NCBI GenBank assembly: GCA_032158295.1 | Contig: CM063251.1 | Location: 14,521,757-14,585,756 of the forward strand | DNA from: Pycnopodia helianthoides | Taxonomy: Eukaryota > Echinodermata > Asteroidea > Forcipulatida > Asteriidae | DNA: 64,000 nt | Direction of reading: 5' to 3' | Part shown: one piece after another, positions 26,537-39,200 of the stretch | Numbering within the stretch: position 1 is the stretch's first letter | How the letters are laid out: every line of letters begins with the position of its first letter | Program-made: the position numbers and the translations under genes | Notes under the pieces: model-generated | The model's input: the letters and a program-made list of their open reading frames with translations, nothing else | Database searches by the model: none | Told to the model about the DNA's origin: nothing

Positions 26537-26912
26537 TTGTCACCGTAAACTCTGTCGTCAAATCGGGGAGTCTGCCAGCATTTTCTTTTAGAAAACAGAC
26601 ACTACAGTTATATTGCTCCCTGCCTATTTTCTCTAGAAATCCACACGCCCAACATACACAACAGATTTCATGGGAATTTGAACGGTACTTTTCACTCTTT
26701 TTACCCAGAACATTATCTATTGTCACCGTAAACTCTGTCGTCAAATCGGAGAGTCTGCCAGCATTTTCTTTTAGAAAACAGACACTACAGTTATATTGCT
26801 CCCTGCCTATTTTCTCTAGAAATCCACACGCCCAACATACACAACAGATTTCATGGGAATTTGAACGGTACTTTTGGTACTTTTCACTCTTTTTACCCAG
26901 AACATTATCTAT
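26537..26912. repeat. Tandem duplication of a 183-bp unit
   Basis: TGTCACCGTAAACTCTGTCG through CCCAGAACATTATCTAT is present twice (26537-26719 and 26720-26912). The second copy carries a nested 9-bp duplication, GGTACTTTT. The copies are otherwise almost identical. Confidence 0.92.
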
Positions 26913-27174
26913 TGGTAAATGAAGCCACCTGTCCTAATCAAAAATGAAAATATATAACAAAATCCATCTGGTGGTACTTTTCCCTGTTTTAACTCGTTTG
27001 TTGATTTGTTATATATATATATAAGTATGAATCCCGCGATTATTTGATTTGATTTGATTTGGTTTATTGCTTATTTTATACAAGTATACAATAAAAATTG
27101 TTTTGGCTCTCTTGCTTAAAATGACATTAAAATACAACGAAAATTAAAATAGAGATACACTTTCAAATTGTAGA

Positions 27175-27395
27175 TCAGACATGACCCAGATCCGAGTTCC
27201 TTGGGGCCTGACCCGTTTCTGGGTTAGTATGACCCGGATTCTTTGTCAAAAACTGACCCTGAAATGAGTCGAATTGGCGCAGAATCTGAGTTTAAATCCA
27301 ATTTATTAACAATTTTTTCGGGTTTGACTGGGCCACACATCTGTCGGGATCCCCAGTGGGACCCGAAATCACTGGTGTTTTTTGGAGTGCAAGTC
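27175..27395. mobile_element. GACCCGG-family MITE, degraded copy
   Basis: ACATGACCCAGATCCGAG, then GTATGACCCGGATTCTTTG and GGGACCCGAAATCACTGG, in family order, but the ends are eroded. Confidence 0.6.
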
Positions 27396-27472
27396 TGTTT
27401 ATTTCCTTCTTTCCGCTGTTTTGCATGCAAGTGAGAACATTAAAACCTCCAGCAGTCCCCATTTATTGTTCC

Positions 27473-27861
27473 CTAAAGGCAAAGTACACCTTTGGTTTTG
27501 GGGACCGTTTGATTGTTTTAATCCTATATAAATGTAGATATATACGATAAAACTAACCTGTGAAAATTTCATTTCAAAAGGTGGTAGCGTTTTTGAGATA
27601 TCACCGAAAAACCGGAGCGAATATTTCCACGCAGGAAGAATGTTCCCCATAGAATACACAGTCTGAAAAGCGTTTCGACACGCTTCTCAGATTCAAATTT
27701 TGGGGAATAAAAAGTGATATATTTTCCATAACCGTAGTACTTCGAAGTTAACAGTTTCTCAAAATTCATTATACTACCCAAAGCTGATGTACTTCTTACC
27801 AAGTAAGTTTTTATTGCCATTAATTTTCAGAGTCATTACCAAACGTGTACTGTGCCTATAA
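27473..27861. mobile_element. GGCAAAGTACACC-family MITE, copy 2
   Basis: It runs from CTAAAGGCAAAGTACACCTT to CGTGTACTGTGCCTATAAAG and shares its interior with 5194-5606 (CTGTGAAAATTTCATTTCAA, then AAGGTGGT). The TTAA flanks are mutated. Confidence 0.65.
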
Positions 27862-29871
27862 AGGAACATCACTGTTTGTTTGTTTTGGGGTTGTTGTTGT
27901 TGTTGGTTGTTGGTTTTTTTTTGGGGGGGTGGGGGTGTACGGGCTACAATTAGGTACAGAGTTGGGGCTACATTTAGCTCCAGGCTGCATTCAATTAGCG
28001 TCGGCTGAAGGAGATTGATTCAAAAGAGGGCGCTATCAGAAGAAATCCATACACAGTTCGCCATACGGGGGATAGAATCTCCTGCCACACCGGGCTACAT
28101 TTAGGTACAGAGCTGTGACGTCAAGTGGGAGCTTTCTATCGGTGAAATTATAATCAGATTGTCGTGGTTTCATGTCATGTTGTATAAATTTGAGACACCT
28201 CTATTCAAGGTACCCCCAAGTAATTATTTCGTTGAAGACCGTTGTACAGTAAAATAAAAAGTATTCGTTCGTTGATGACTTTGCACTGTGAAATCTCTCC
28301 ATAGACCACAATGTTATGCCTGACTCATAACAAAATAGAATCTTGACATTGTAAAGTAACCTTTACACCGTCAATCGGAGATAGCATTACTAATACAGCA
28401 TTGACAAAGATGGATGATTGGGAATCCCCCCCCCCACCCCACTCTTAGAGTTGAGGGGTTGACATCGAAACTGCAAGTAAAGCAGTAAAATTGTTGTCAT
28501 TTATGGACGATGGTGCACTCGATAAATAACAGATACTTACACACACAAAAACACACCAAAGAGCGTAATCCTCCACAGTAGTCATGCTCTGTTGGGCTTG
28601 GAAATCGATACTTTAAAGGAAGGATATACTTTTGGTAATTACTCAAAAAAATAATGACCGTAAAAAACGTAATAATATAATATTTTGAGAATCAATTCCC
28701 TTCAAAGGAATGTGGGTTTTAAAGAGGGGGATTCAAAAACAATTCAAGATGAGAAACGTTTCTGCATAAAACGTTTCTCAGAGTGTGTATTCAAACTACG
28801 GAGTTCCTGCACGGAGAGATTTCAAATCGGCGATATCTCAAAAACGCTACCACCTTTTGAAATGAAATTTTCTCAGGTTAGTTTGATAATATCTACATGG
28901 ATTACAACAATCGAACGGTACAAAAAGACAAATGTATACTTTGCCTTAAAAAAAAATAACGAGAAAGCTACTCAGTTGTCAGTCCGGGTAGTTAGGAGCC
29001 ACTGAAGGGGATATGACGCACGATCGCGTGCGATGTTTGCGGGGGACAGCTACTGTCCCTGAAGTTAATTGCTTGTTGGGACTAAATTTAACTTCGAGAT
29101 GGGTTTTTTGGAGAGATTTAATGGATGGTTTAAAGTGCACATTCAAAACAGGAAATCTATTAACATGGAGGACTCAAAACATTAATTGAACTCAGGCATT
29201 TTTAAGGTGGTTGAGGGAGAAGCGTTGTTTTGCTTGGTTGGTGAAACTTTGAACATGTTCACCAATGATGATTTGAAACACACCAATGTTGATTCCTGTA
29301 ACAAAAGAAATTATAGGCCATTACAAAATGAATGATTGAAATATTTGTTTCATGATTAATTGTTATTCTTATTGTTATTAACTGTACAGAATCTAGTTGT
29401 CATAAATTGCCTTTAAATTTATAAGCTATGAATAGAATTGTAGAATGGACTACTTTTGGGAAGCAATTTCAGTTTGCCTAAACAATGACGCTAGGAGTGA
29501 TAGAATGCTCTATGTCTCCTCCATTGACAAATATCTCCTGTTCTCTCTCCCTCCCCTCGATACCTGCGTTCAGGCTGACGAAGACGGATGCAGAAACCCA
29601 AACGGTGTACAGCTACGATCTATTGATCGAGGAATTCAAAAGTAGCTTCGTCCGAGCGAAACACTCGACCATTCAGATGAGTTTCACTTAACCATGAAGT
29701 GTGTACAGGTGAACTGTAGCAAATGAGCGCTCCCCGTCACATGCAGCACTAAGCAACGTGGTCATTACCTGCCAATGAGCTTTTAACAGCCTTTCAACAA
29801 GCAATGCTGCTATATCGGGTCGTCCTCCACAATATGTCACCACCAATAAGCGGCTTGAGCGCACGGACAGT
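27862..29871. other. Intergenic upstream of gene B
   Basis: About 28613-28960 is a chimeric MITE fragment: a TTTGGTAATTACTC-family left end, with the CTCAAAAACGCTACCACC interior of the GGCAAAGTACACC family in reverse. No gene is supported before the gene B promoter. Confidence 0.5.
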
Positions 29872-29877
29872 TATAAA
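29872..29877 (+). promoter_or_regulatory. TATA box of gene B
   Basis: TATAAA in the context ACAGTTATAAAAGCATAAAG lies 110-116 bp upstream of the gene B ATG. It would place transcription start near 29900-29910, giving an untranslated leader of roughly 80 bp. CCAAT (29842) lies just upstream and an ATTGG box near 29897. A TGACGTGG motif, similar to a cAMP-response half site, lies near 29911. The positional fit to a signal-peptide exon makes this better than a random match, but no transcript is available. Confidence 0.5.
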
Positions 29878-29987
29878 AGCATAAAGCTGTTGTCGCATTG
29901 GTTACATTTTGACGTGGGACGAACATCATTCTGCACCTCGATCATTGATCGCAGTGACATTCCCAGTCAGTGCACTGCATTGCGAAG

Positions 29988-30254
29988 ATGCTTACGGCGT
30001 TCTGCCTCTCGTGCATGCTCAGTCGACTTCTCGCTGCGGCGGCAGTGGTAACCGAGCAGCCGGCCACAGCTACGACGACTGCTCCCGGCGGTGCTTCTCG
30101 GCGACCCTTCTATATCGGAGGGGTGTTTCCGAAATTCAATGACCCCGCGTACGACCTCATACCGGCGACGGTGCAGACGGCCATAGACCACGTGAACAAC
30201 ATGACAGGTCTGCTGGATGGATACGAGCTGAGACTGAGGTGGGAGTGGACAAAC
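29988..30254 (+). CDS. GABBR2-like: Gene B exon 1: signal peptide and start of lobe 1
   Basis: The ATG at 29988 is chosen because it begins a good signal peptide (MLTAFCLSCMLSRLLAAAAV) and is the first ATG after the TATA box in this frame. An in-frame GTG at 29970 lies upstream but is not a credible start. A Thr-rich linker follows, then RRPFYIGGVFPKFND (first beta strand of the periplasmic-binding fold) and IPATVQTAIDHVNNMTG (first helix, with an N-glycosylation sequon). The exon ends YELRLRWEWTN at donor GTAAGT (30255), phase 0. In GABA-B1 and GABA-B2 a Cys follows this strand; here there is none. Confidence 0.9.
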
Positions 30255-33200
30255 GTAAGTTATCGTCTGGAGTATGAATATGGGAATAAGAGAGTAGGCG
30301 AAGAGGCCGTTTAAAAACCGGACAGGGTCGATAAAGGACCGAGCCGAAGGGGAATCGAGGTCCTTTATCGCACGGCCACGACCCTGCAAGGTTTTAAACG
30401 GCAGGTTGAGACCGAGTCACTACTCTTTTATTCCAACTCATAAAATGCCCTTTTTGTCAAAAAGCGTATTTATTATTATTGTTGGGAAATCTGTACAACT
30501 TTTTTGTTAATTTCAACTCCTGTCACGTCCTCAGGCCTCGTTTTGCGAAGGAGTCAATAATGCATGCCAGGCTCAACGGTTGTGCGTACGTGCGCGTTCT
30601 CGCAGGTTTATAATAGACCGTGAAAGTCGCGCACGTATACAACATCGGGACCTGTTAAAGTGCGCCAGTTTGTGTCCTTCGTGTGTAAAAGCAATTAGCC
30701 TTTTTTTTTTATATGGTTGACAGTATGGGAGTTCACTGTTTGGTTTGGGTGTATATACAGACCATTTTACCCAAAACTAATAGTGTCCAGTGCTATGTCA
30801 ACCTTACCTCAGAATGGGTTATGTATACGTGGGACCAAAGTGGTGCCTAAAATGTTTGAAAACGCGCGAGACCGGTCCGTACCAGTATGTATTGATTGCG
30901 TTTCGCGTAAATAAGCGCCTGCGTAACTGCCACGGGTATGTTTAAAAATTTCTAGGTGTGTGTATATCGCACGTTTTAAACAAGGCCATGTGATATCCTC
31001 TCGACCAACCAGAATGAATAAACTGTCCGTTATTTATGAGAAGAAAAAAAATAAAACCACTGACAACCATTTCACCTCCAAGTGGAAAAACACCTTAAAA
31101 CACTGTTTTTAAATAATAACAGGGAAAACAAATTTGACTTGAACATGGGAGGAACATCATGAAATGGTTTATTACCAGTAGAATTAAATATACACGTATG
31201 TTTAGCCTAGCCACCACATAAAATGACACATTCTGAACCCATGAGTCTAACCAAAAATTTAAATTTTATGATCCTCAAGTCAAGTTTCCTCTTTAATTTA
31301 AACTGGTCTCGCTCATTCAAACCGCACTCATTTGGAATAGATTGGAACGCACAACGATCGGTAAAGATCGGAAATCTAACTTGCATAGTTGATCAAATTG
31401 GCTTCGCGGACTTCATCATTTAGGCTGGTAGAAGCAAGATTCTAACCCTCATAGACATGCTGACAAGCTTTTCCCATAGGTTAAGACGGTTTGTTTGCCT
31501 TTTTTTGTAGTGCGCATTTTTAGACAACGCGCGCACGGTTGGACGCGCACCCACGTGCATTTTGACTCCCAAAACTGGCAGACCATTCATGGCAGAGAGT
31601 CGCCATCTGTGACGTCAGTGCAGGGTGTTTTTCTTTGAGATTCGCATTTAAGGCATTTATTGAATGCATTCCCTGTTGTCTTTAATACAGGGTGGACCGG
31701 CCAGAGCGCTGCAACTTCTGAACACGTTTGTGTACACGGAGCCGCACGTTGTTATGATGTGGGGGCCAGCACTGTCCAGCGAAGCCCTGGTCCTGAACGA
31801 GGTTGCAGCTAAATTCAACCTCGTACAGGTAAATCTTGTTTTGTTTTATTACAACGAACGTTAAGTTTGCGTCTTATAACCATTTAGTATACTATCTTAT
31901 TTGATACCATTTTATTTGATACTGGTTTATTTGATACTATTTTTTATTGTATACTATCTTATTTTATATACTATTTTGGTAATCCTTACGCCAATGTGGG
32001 ATAAATAAGCACGGTATTTATTACACTCAGAAGGGTTTAGCTAGTCCTGGTTCAATTAGTATTCAACAACCATGCATAGAGGGACCTGTTTGGTTGCCTG
32101 TTCGGGGAGCCCCGTCACCCCCCCCCCCCAACTTCTTGCCCCCTCCCCAATGACATTTTTTTTAATGCACAAATGAATGGTTTGATACCCCCAAAATAAA
32201 ATAAGCAAATACATGAAATATAACAAAACATTCACTTACCCCCGCTTGCAAGTTGTAATGAAAAATTCAATAAATAAACAAGTCAATAAAAAATAAACAT
32301 TATTTGCCCTTGCTTGTGGTCCCCCCCCCAAAAAAAAAAAAAAAAAATAAATAAATAAATAATAACAATAATATTAATGACTAAATAAATAAGTAAATAA
32401 AGAATACAAATTTCTGATTACGCCTCTGCTCTTTTAGTAAGAAAGACAATCTTTGGTCGGTTATTTATTTCACTTACTCTTGGGTGAAATAGTTCTTGGA
32501 ATCTTTAATCTTCGCACTCCTTGCCCTCTTCCCATTAGATAAAGGGATTTACAAAGTGTTTTTTTTTTATGACCCATGAATGTCTACCAGACACTGTCTT
32601 GTCCCTAAATTTTGCATCATAAATATCGTTGGCTCATATCCGTAATGTTCAAAGGGCATTAAATGCAAAATGTGTATACATTTAAAAAAAAAAAAAAAAA
32701 AAAAAATGTTGTCTTTAGAAAGTGAATGTTTCTTTTTGCCAAACACTTATACTTTGAAGACCACTCTTGATCAATTAGCTCCATATGCACAATTTTATGA
32801 AATTCATATAAACTGAACTAACGATCCTTACAGTCCTGAGCCAGCGATTTGCTTATCGATGCATCAAACCATGATTAAACGGTAACCATTTGCAATTTCT
32901 GCCCGTTTGCCTGTCTCAGGTAGTGGTAGTGGTTAAGGGGAGGGGGGAAGGGGGAATTTCATAATTATCACCAATGTGAGATAAATGAAGTCTGAACTCA
33001 CGCATGCCCAGTTGACTTTATTGTTGGTCAAGTGTGGATGCAGGATGTGTGGTAAAAGGGGGCGGATAGTTGAAACAATTCAGGCGCGAAACTGTAACTA
33101 CAGCCTGACCGGGAATCGCTTTACAACCCAGGGGGTATGTTCCGGGATGACGATGCTATCTGGAACATTATGAGGCTTTTCATATTTACTTAAGTAGCAT

Positions 33201-36200
33201 CGAAGGTTACATTTGTTTTTTCTCCTTACTTCTGTCTTCTTATCAAAAGAGAAAAACGGGAAGAATAAGGAGAGCTTGCGAGTGTGCATCGTAAAGTCTT
33301 CCACACTTCGTGATGTCCAGGGCCCGCCCTAGGGCCCCGGAAATGTTTGAGATGAAGGTGCTCTCTGATACATTCTGGACCTTTCTAGTTTTTCATTTTT
33401 CTTTATAAACAGAAGTATAGTTTGATCTGAGTTTTGTTTCTCTGCCTTTGAACTCTTTCTGAAAAAAAAAAAAATCAACTGGTGAAAATAAGAGAACTTC
33501 GGGTGAGGACCCACCCTTAAGGGTGAGGGGCTTGTAGGATCCTGCTTTTGATGTTTGAGTATTTCCTTTTCTGAAGAATTCCCCTGTGGGGTCCAATTTG
33601 AACAGAAAATACCTTGTGGTTGTGAGGTCCATCGTTATGTTGTGTTTTTGAACCCCCACAAGGACCCATGCGTATGCCCACACTTACCCGTAGCTATCAT
33701 AGGGTCCGTGGGAATCTCAGCTGCCTGCATGCCCCTTGTTGTTTCCACAGTTAAAACAAATTTTCACATCAGTGTTATTTTGCTTCTCCTTTAATTTACA
33801 GCAGAAAGACTTAAAGGAACATTACGGAATTGGTTTTGCTAACAAAACAGTTGCTGGCAGTGTAAGCACTTTATGTTATCCACCATATACATAAACTGAC
33901 AAACCTGTAGAACTTTGAGACCGATCGGCCATCTGGGTCACGCGAAAATAGTGAAAAACCGATTACACATTTGCATGAAATCATATAGACTCAACAAATG
34001 CATAAAACGCTCACTGAGCAATAAACTCCAATCGGAAAATTAGTTTATTCATTTCTCATCAAATATGGCATTTCAGACAGAAATATTTCAAGGGATGTTT
34101 TCTACTATCATCATCATTAGACCGTGTAAGTTTTATGTAAATCTGTGATCAAAAAGTATATTTTACAAGTTTTTATCTTACCAATTCTGTAATGTTCCTT
34201 TAATAAAGTGGATTTTAACTAGGATTCTACATGAGTTTGACCCAAAATTCTGTAGGTCTTCTTGACAAAGATTCCGGGTCATACTGACCCAGAAATGGGA
34301 CCCGGGATCTGGGTCAATTTTGACCCGCAAGTTTTTAGAGTGCACCGCATTGTTCCTTTAAGTAATAAGTGAGAGTGATGCTTGTTATTTTGAGACAAGT
34401 CGACCACTGCTGCTGCATTATTCATTGTTTTACCACCCCCCCCCCCCCATTTTAAAGTAATCATTATACATTAGACCAATGTTTGTTTTCACCTTATCTT
34501 GGGAGATTTTATGGGCCACCCCTTCTCAAAAACATTGAGGCCAGGGACCCCCTCCCCCCTTCCGGTCCCCCCCCCACCAGGATTTACGTTCGTACTCTCT
34601 GCTTTTTTCACACTAAACTAACAATCAGATGGTATTTATTTTTAAAAAATGTGTCTCTGCAGTCTTATCTAGACCTTGACGGTTGCTTGCAATAAAGAAA
34701 TTAATTAAAATTCACGGCAGGCCCGCCTTATAAGTCACCGCAATCAAAACTAATTGTTATATTTGTATTAAGAGCCTTGTGATGGTGACAAGTACTGAAC
34801 CGACAACTATTTTTCTAGCTGCAGATTCTTGTTCAACTTGCAAAGTCGACGAGGTCGAATTTGTTGTTCGGGATGGGTGGGCTTGAGACGAGGAAAATAT
34901 AAAATTGCAAAGATACCTTGTGAAAACAAAATAATCAATGAGAGGCGTATCACTGGCATATAACTCACACCAAAGTGGTAATTATTGAATGTATACGAGA
35001 CTAATTCAAAGGGTGTGTGCAACATTGGTTAGGTTGACAGAAAAAAGTTCACAGAATTGCATTAAAGAACAGTTGCCTTGGAGTGATGGGCGATTTGGGC
35101 TATGTTATGAAATGAATAATGGTTGGAAAGATGTTTTAAAAGTAAAATATAACGATCCGCACAAACATGCCTCGAAGTTGTGTGGGTTTCCTTTTACTTC
35201 GTGAACTGACACGGTCCGCCAAATTGTGTAGTGAACATTTTTGGCTCCAGAAAATGGCAGACCGTGTTAGTTCACGAAATAAACGGAAAACCACTCAATT
35301 TCGAGGTAGATTTGTGTGGATCAGTATATTCTACTTTTTAAACATCTTTCCAACCATATTCATACAATAACAAACGCTTTTTATAGCCCAAAATGCCCAA
35401 TCCAGGGCAACGTGTCCCTTTAACTACCTTGTGTTAAAGATGGCAGTGTTGGAAGAATTCAATTTGAATGTTTATGCCTGATCAAATGCTACAGTTTTAT
35501 AGAAATGAGTAAAACAATTTGTTTGATCTCAGGAGTCCAAAACTGGATGTTTTTTAAACAGCAAATTTGTGTAATGGGTTTTGTCACTATATTTTCCCGT
35601 GACTAAAATGACCAAGGAGCTTGCACATAAATTGCGGACTCTGGTCTCTGCCAACTACCAATTGTAAAAAGTGTTTTAATTGTGGGTATTTCTTTATAGA
35701 TTCAGATTTTTTTTTGTAAAGTTTTATACCTTCCCTTGACATTAACTCAAAATGCTCTTGTTCTTGAAGGTCGGCCTTGCGAACTCCCCGTCGCTCGGTC
35801 AGAGTCAAAAATACCCGTTTACACTGCGGGTTTGGGAGGAAGAGAACGAGGTTAATCCGGCAAGGGTCGCCCTGATGAAGAGGATGAACTGGAGCAGGTG
35901 TGGACTGATATTCGAAGAGGCCAGTTTCAGACAAGTGAGTAAACACATAATAACTTGGGGGAATCAAAAAGGAGGATCAGATCAGATCCTGATCGCTTTT
36001 GCGTTACACTATAGCTGTTGATCGCCCTTTGATCGCCCTTGCAGGATCTGGGGCCGATTTCACAAAGAGATAAGACTAGTCTTATCTGAAGTTAGGACCA
36101 GTAACTGGTCTTAACTTAAGACTAGTCCTATCTCTTAGCATTGCCTAGGACTAGTCTAAAGTTAGGAAGAGTTTTGTGAAATCGACCACAGATCCTCCTT

Positions 36201-39200
36201 TGATCGCCCTTGCCGGATCAAGTGTAAACGCGGTGATATAGGTAACATGTTAAGTCCCGTGCAAGTCTCGCGCGTATCCGAACATTTTTGGGACCACTTT
36301 GGTCCCACGCACATTGCTTTAATACACATTGCTTTAATGCGCAGTCTACAGACCCCTTGCATTATGACGTCACAAGCCCTCACAAGCCCAAAACAGTCCC
36401 CTCACGGGGATCAATGAAGAGCTAGGCTGAGAGTCGTGTGCAGCGCGTACGCGTGCACGTGTCCATGGTTTGACATTAAAGATGGCGGCCAGTGCAAGTG
36501 GTCTATTGGGTGTAATTGCAACTCCCCCCCCCCCTCTCTCTCTCTCTATCTCTCTCTCAGTGCGTTAGACGTTCGACTCCTCACATAGCTTCATCAACAT
36601 GAACATGTACGTCCACGATGTGCTCAGAATGTCTCTCATTAACTTATGTCCTTCAGTAATTATACCCACTTACCCCAGTACACGTTTTGCCCTATCTTCT
36701 CATCCATTTACGGTCTCTGTTCCAAAGGCCAGTGCCGTAATACTCTGCTATCCCCCCGTACTGTTGCACTTTGGAACTCCCTATACCCTCATTTTGTTTT
36801 CCCACCATCTTACAATCTACCCCAGTTCAAGTGAAATGCAAACATACATCTTCTCTCCCTTTATTAAAATTTGTTTTATTTTTTTTCCCCCACTGTACAC
36901 AGTCCCCATCTCGAGTATTAAAGGCTTTGGCCTTGTGTTAGGGCGATTTTTCATACAAAAACTTTTTATTTATTTATGTTGTCAGTTGTCACCCTATTAT
37001 GCAGGGCTAAGTGTTTTGAAATTAACCCCGCCATTTGTGACATGCTAAACATATATATTTAAATAACAAGCACAAACCAAACGACCAACGTGCAAGAAAT
37101 AATGTTATCTGTTTTAGATATGTTTAATGATAATTATGATAAACAGCGGAACTTTCACTGACATTGCATCTATTATTATACAAATATTGACTGTCTCTGC
37201 TCATGCTATGGTTAGAACTACGACTCCCGAGGTGACCCGGAGCGTTCTGTTTCTTTTAGAATATCAATTAGTCAACAATCGTATTTCGCAGGGCAATAAT
37301 TTTTTTAAGGTATATAGGACCTACTTTTGATAATTGTCGAAGACTTGTATCCTCACTTGGTGTATCCCAACATATGCGTAGAATAACAAACCTGTGAGAA
37401 TTATTTTGGCTCAATATTGGTCAACGAAGTTTCATAAAAATAATAAAAGAAAAAACACCCTTGTTGCATAAAATTGTGTGCTTTAAAATTCCTGAGAAAG
37501 GCTTTATGCCTGAAGCCTTACTGAGAGTCAAATAGTTTAGTGAGAAATTACCTCGTTCTCAAAAACTACATTACTTCAGAGGGAGTTGTTTCTCACAATG
37601 TTTTCAGCAGCTCCCAGGTGCTCCTTACCAAGTAAGTTTTTATGGTAATGTATTTTTTGAGTAATCATCAAAAGTGTGCACTGCCTACTAATCAGACCTT
37701 GTAGTGCTGTAGCACCCAACAGGGCCCAATTTTAAAGCGCTGCTTACGGTAATCAAATATTAATATATAAACTATAGCAGAAAAAAAAAATTGCTTAAGC
37801 GTAAGTGTGTTTCACAGGATAGCAAGAAATTTAGGCGACCAGCTTGAGCGTTCACCATGGATTTGCATTGTCTTTCATTTTCACACAGCACCGGGGGTTA
37901 GCATGCCTTTTTGTGTGCTTACGGTCAGCAGCACTTTGAAATTGACACTCGCACACTAAAGCACAAAATCGTCCGTATAAGCAACTCTAGGAAATTGGGC
38001 CCAGATCTAAAGGGGCAGTGCTCCCAACGTGGAGGTACAGACATGAAATTGAGCAGAGGGCGTCTCATCGTTGCTCCCGTTGGATGGTCAACGTTTAGTA
38101 AAATATTGATAGAGCGCTCAGTACACTAGGGATGACAGGGGAAGTTTACAGTTGACGTAGCATTTCAATATATAATGCTTTCTTGTCTTCAGATTCAATC
38201 TATGTAGGATGGGTTGAACAATAACGGGAGAGGTTAATGAACAATGACTATCACCTGCTTTCAAAATTACGTCTTTGTTGGTAAACATTAAGCCTCAGTA
38301 AGAAAATAATTTATTCCGGGTTTTGCCCTGTCATTTTTAGTAAGAAGAACCCTATTTCACTTTCAAGCATTCGTATTCAAGCGATTTTGCCTCTTCAGCT
38401 GAGACCGTCGTTCAATGTCACCCTGAAGCATGCGAATCTGTTATAGCGTTGCATTCAATTGAAGATAATTATGAGGCGTTCTTTAGCCGTGCGAAATTGG
38501 TATTATTGACATAGCAAAAAGCTGCTGCGACTTCGAACACTGCTTAAAGGGGCACTGTCGTCCCGATCACAGCGAGTCTGTGGCCAGACATTACATTCTG
38601 AACTCTCGCTGATAACCCAGTTATTGCACACGCGCACGATAATATAAATGACGGCACCCTTTATAAGTCAACGCGCGCGTGTAGTAACTGGTTGAGAGTT
38701 CATGTTTCCGTGTCGAGCCTTAAGCAGACTATGATCACGAAGACAGTGCCCCTTTAATGGGTAAATTGTAAACATTGTTAGCTTTTTTCAATGACATGAC
38801 GCAAAATAAAAATTGTTTACACATTAAGTAAAATGAATGACTGTTTTAAAGAGCTTTCAATTTTGCGCTTGGCCGGGAAAACCTTTGTAAGGCCTTTTAT
38901 TATTCTTATTTTATATAATTTTTTAAAGATTTTGTGAAAAGGGGGAGTTTTGGTTCATATCTCATATCTAGAATGGGTCATATAAAGGAACATTGACAAA
39001 ATGTGAAGTCCTATTTACATCTTATTTGGCCTCAAAGGTCTCTCTGTGGACCATGCAGATACAGTCATTGTTATGTTTAGTTGTCCTCTGGCTCAGACAA
39101 GGAAGTTAATTAACTACAAGGTCATTACAAAGGGCCGAGTTTATAACATAAACACCAATGGACATACAACAAGACACTATGCTTTACAATTTCCCTAAAG

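Noticed and set aside
29970..29987. Upstream in-frame GTG as the start of gene B
   Set aside because: Non-AUG starts are rare in animals, and ATG 29988 begins an ideal signal peptide.
36599..37048. 149-codon open frame as a membrane protein
   Set aside because: The meaningful translation is in another frame (LINE RT C terminus); the hydrophobic frame is a shadow.
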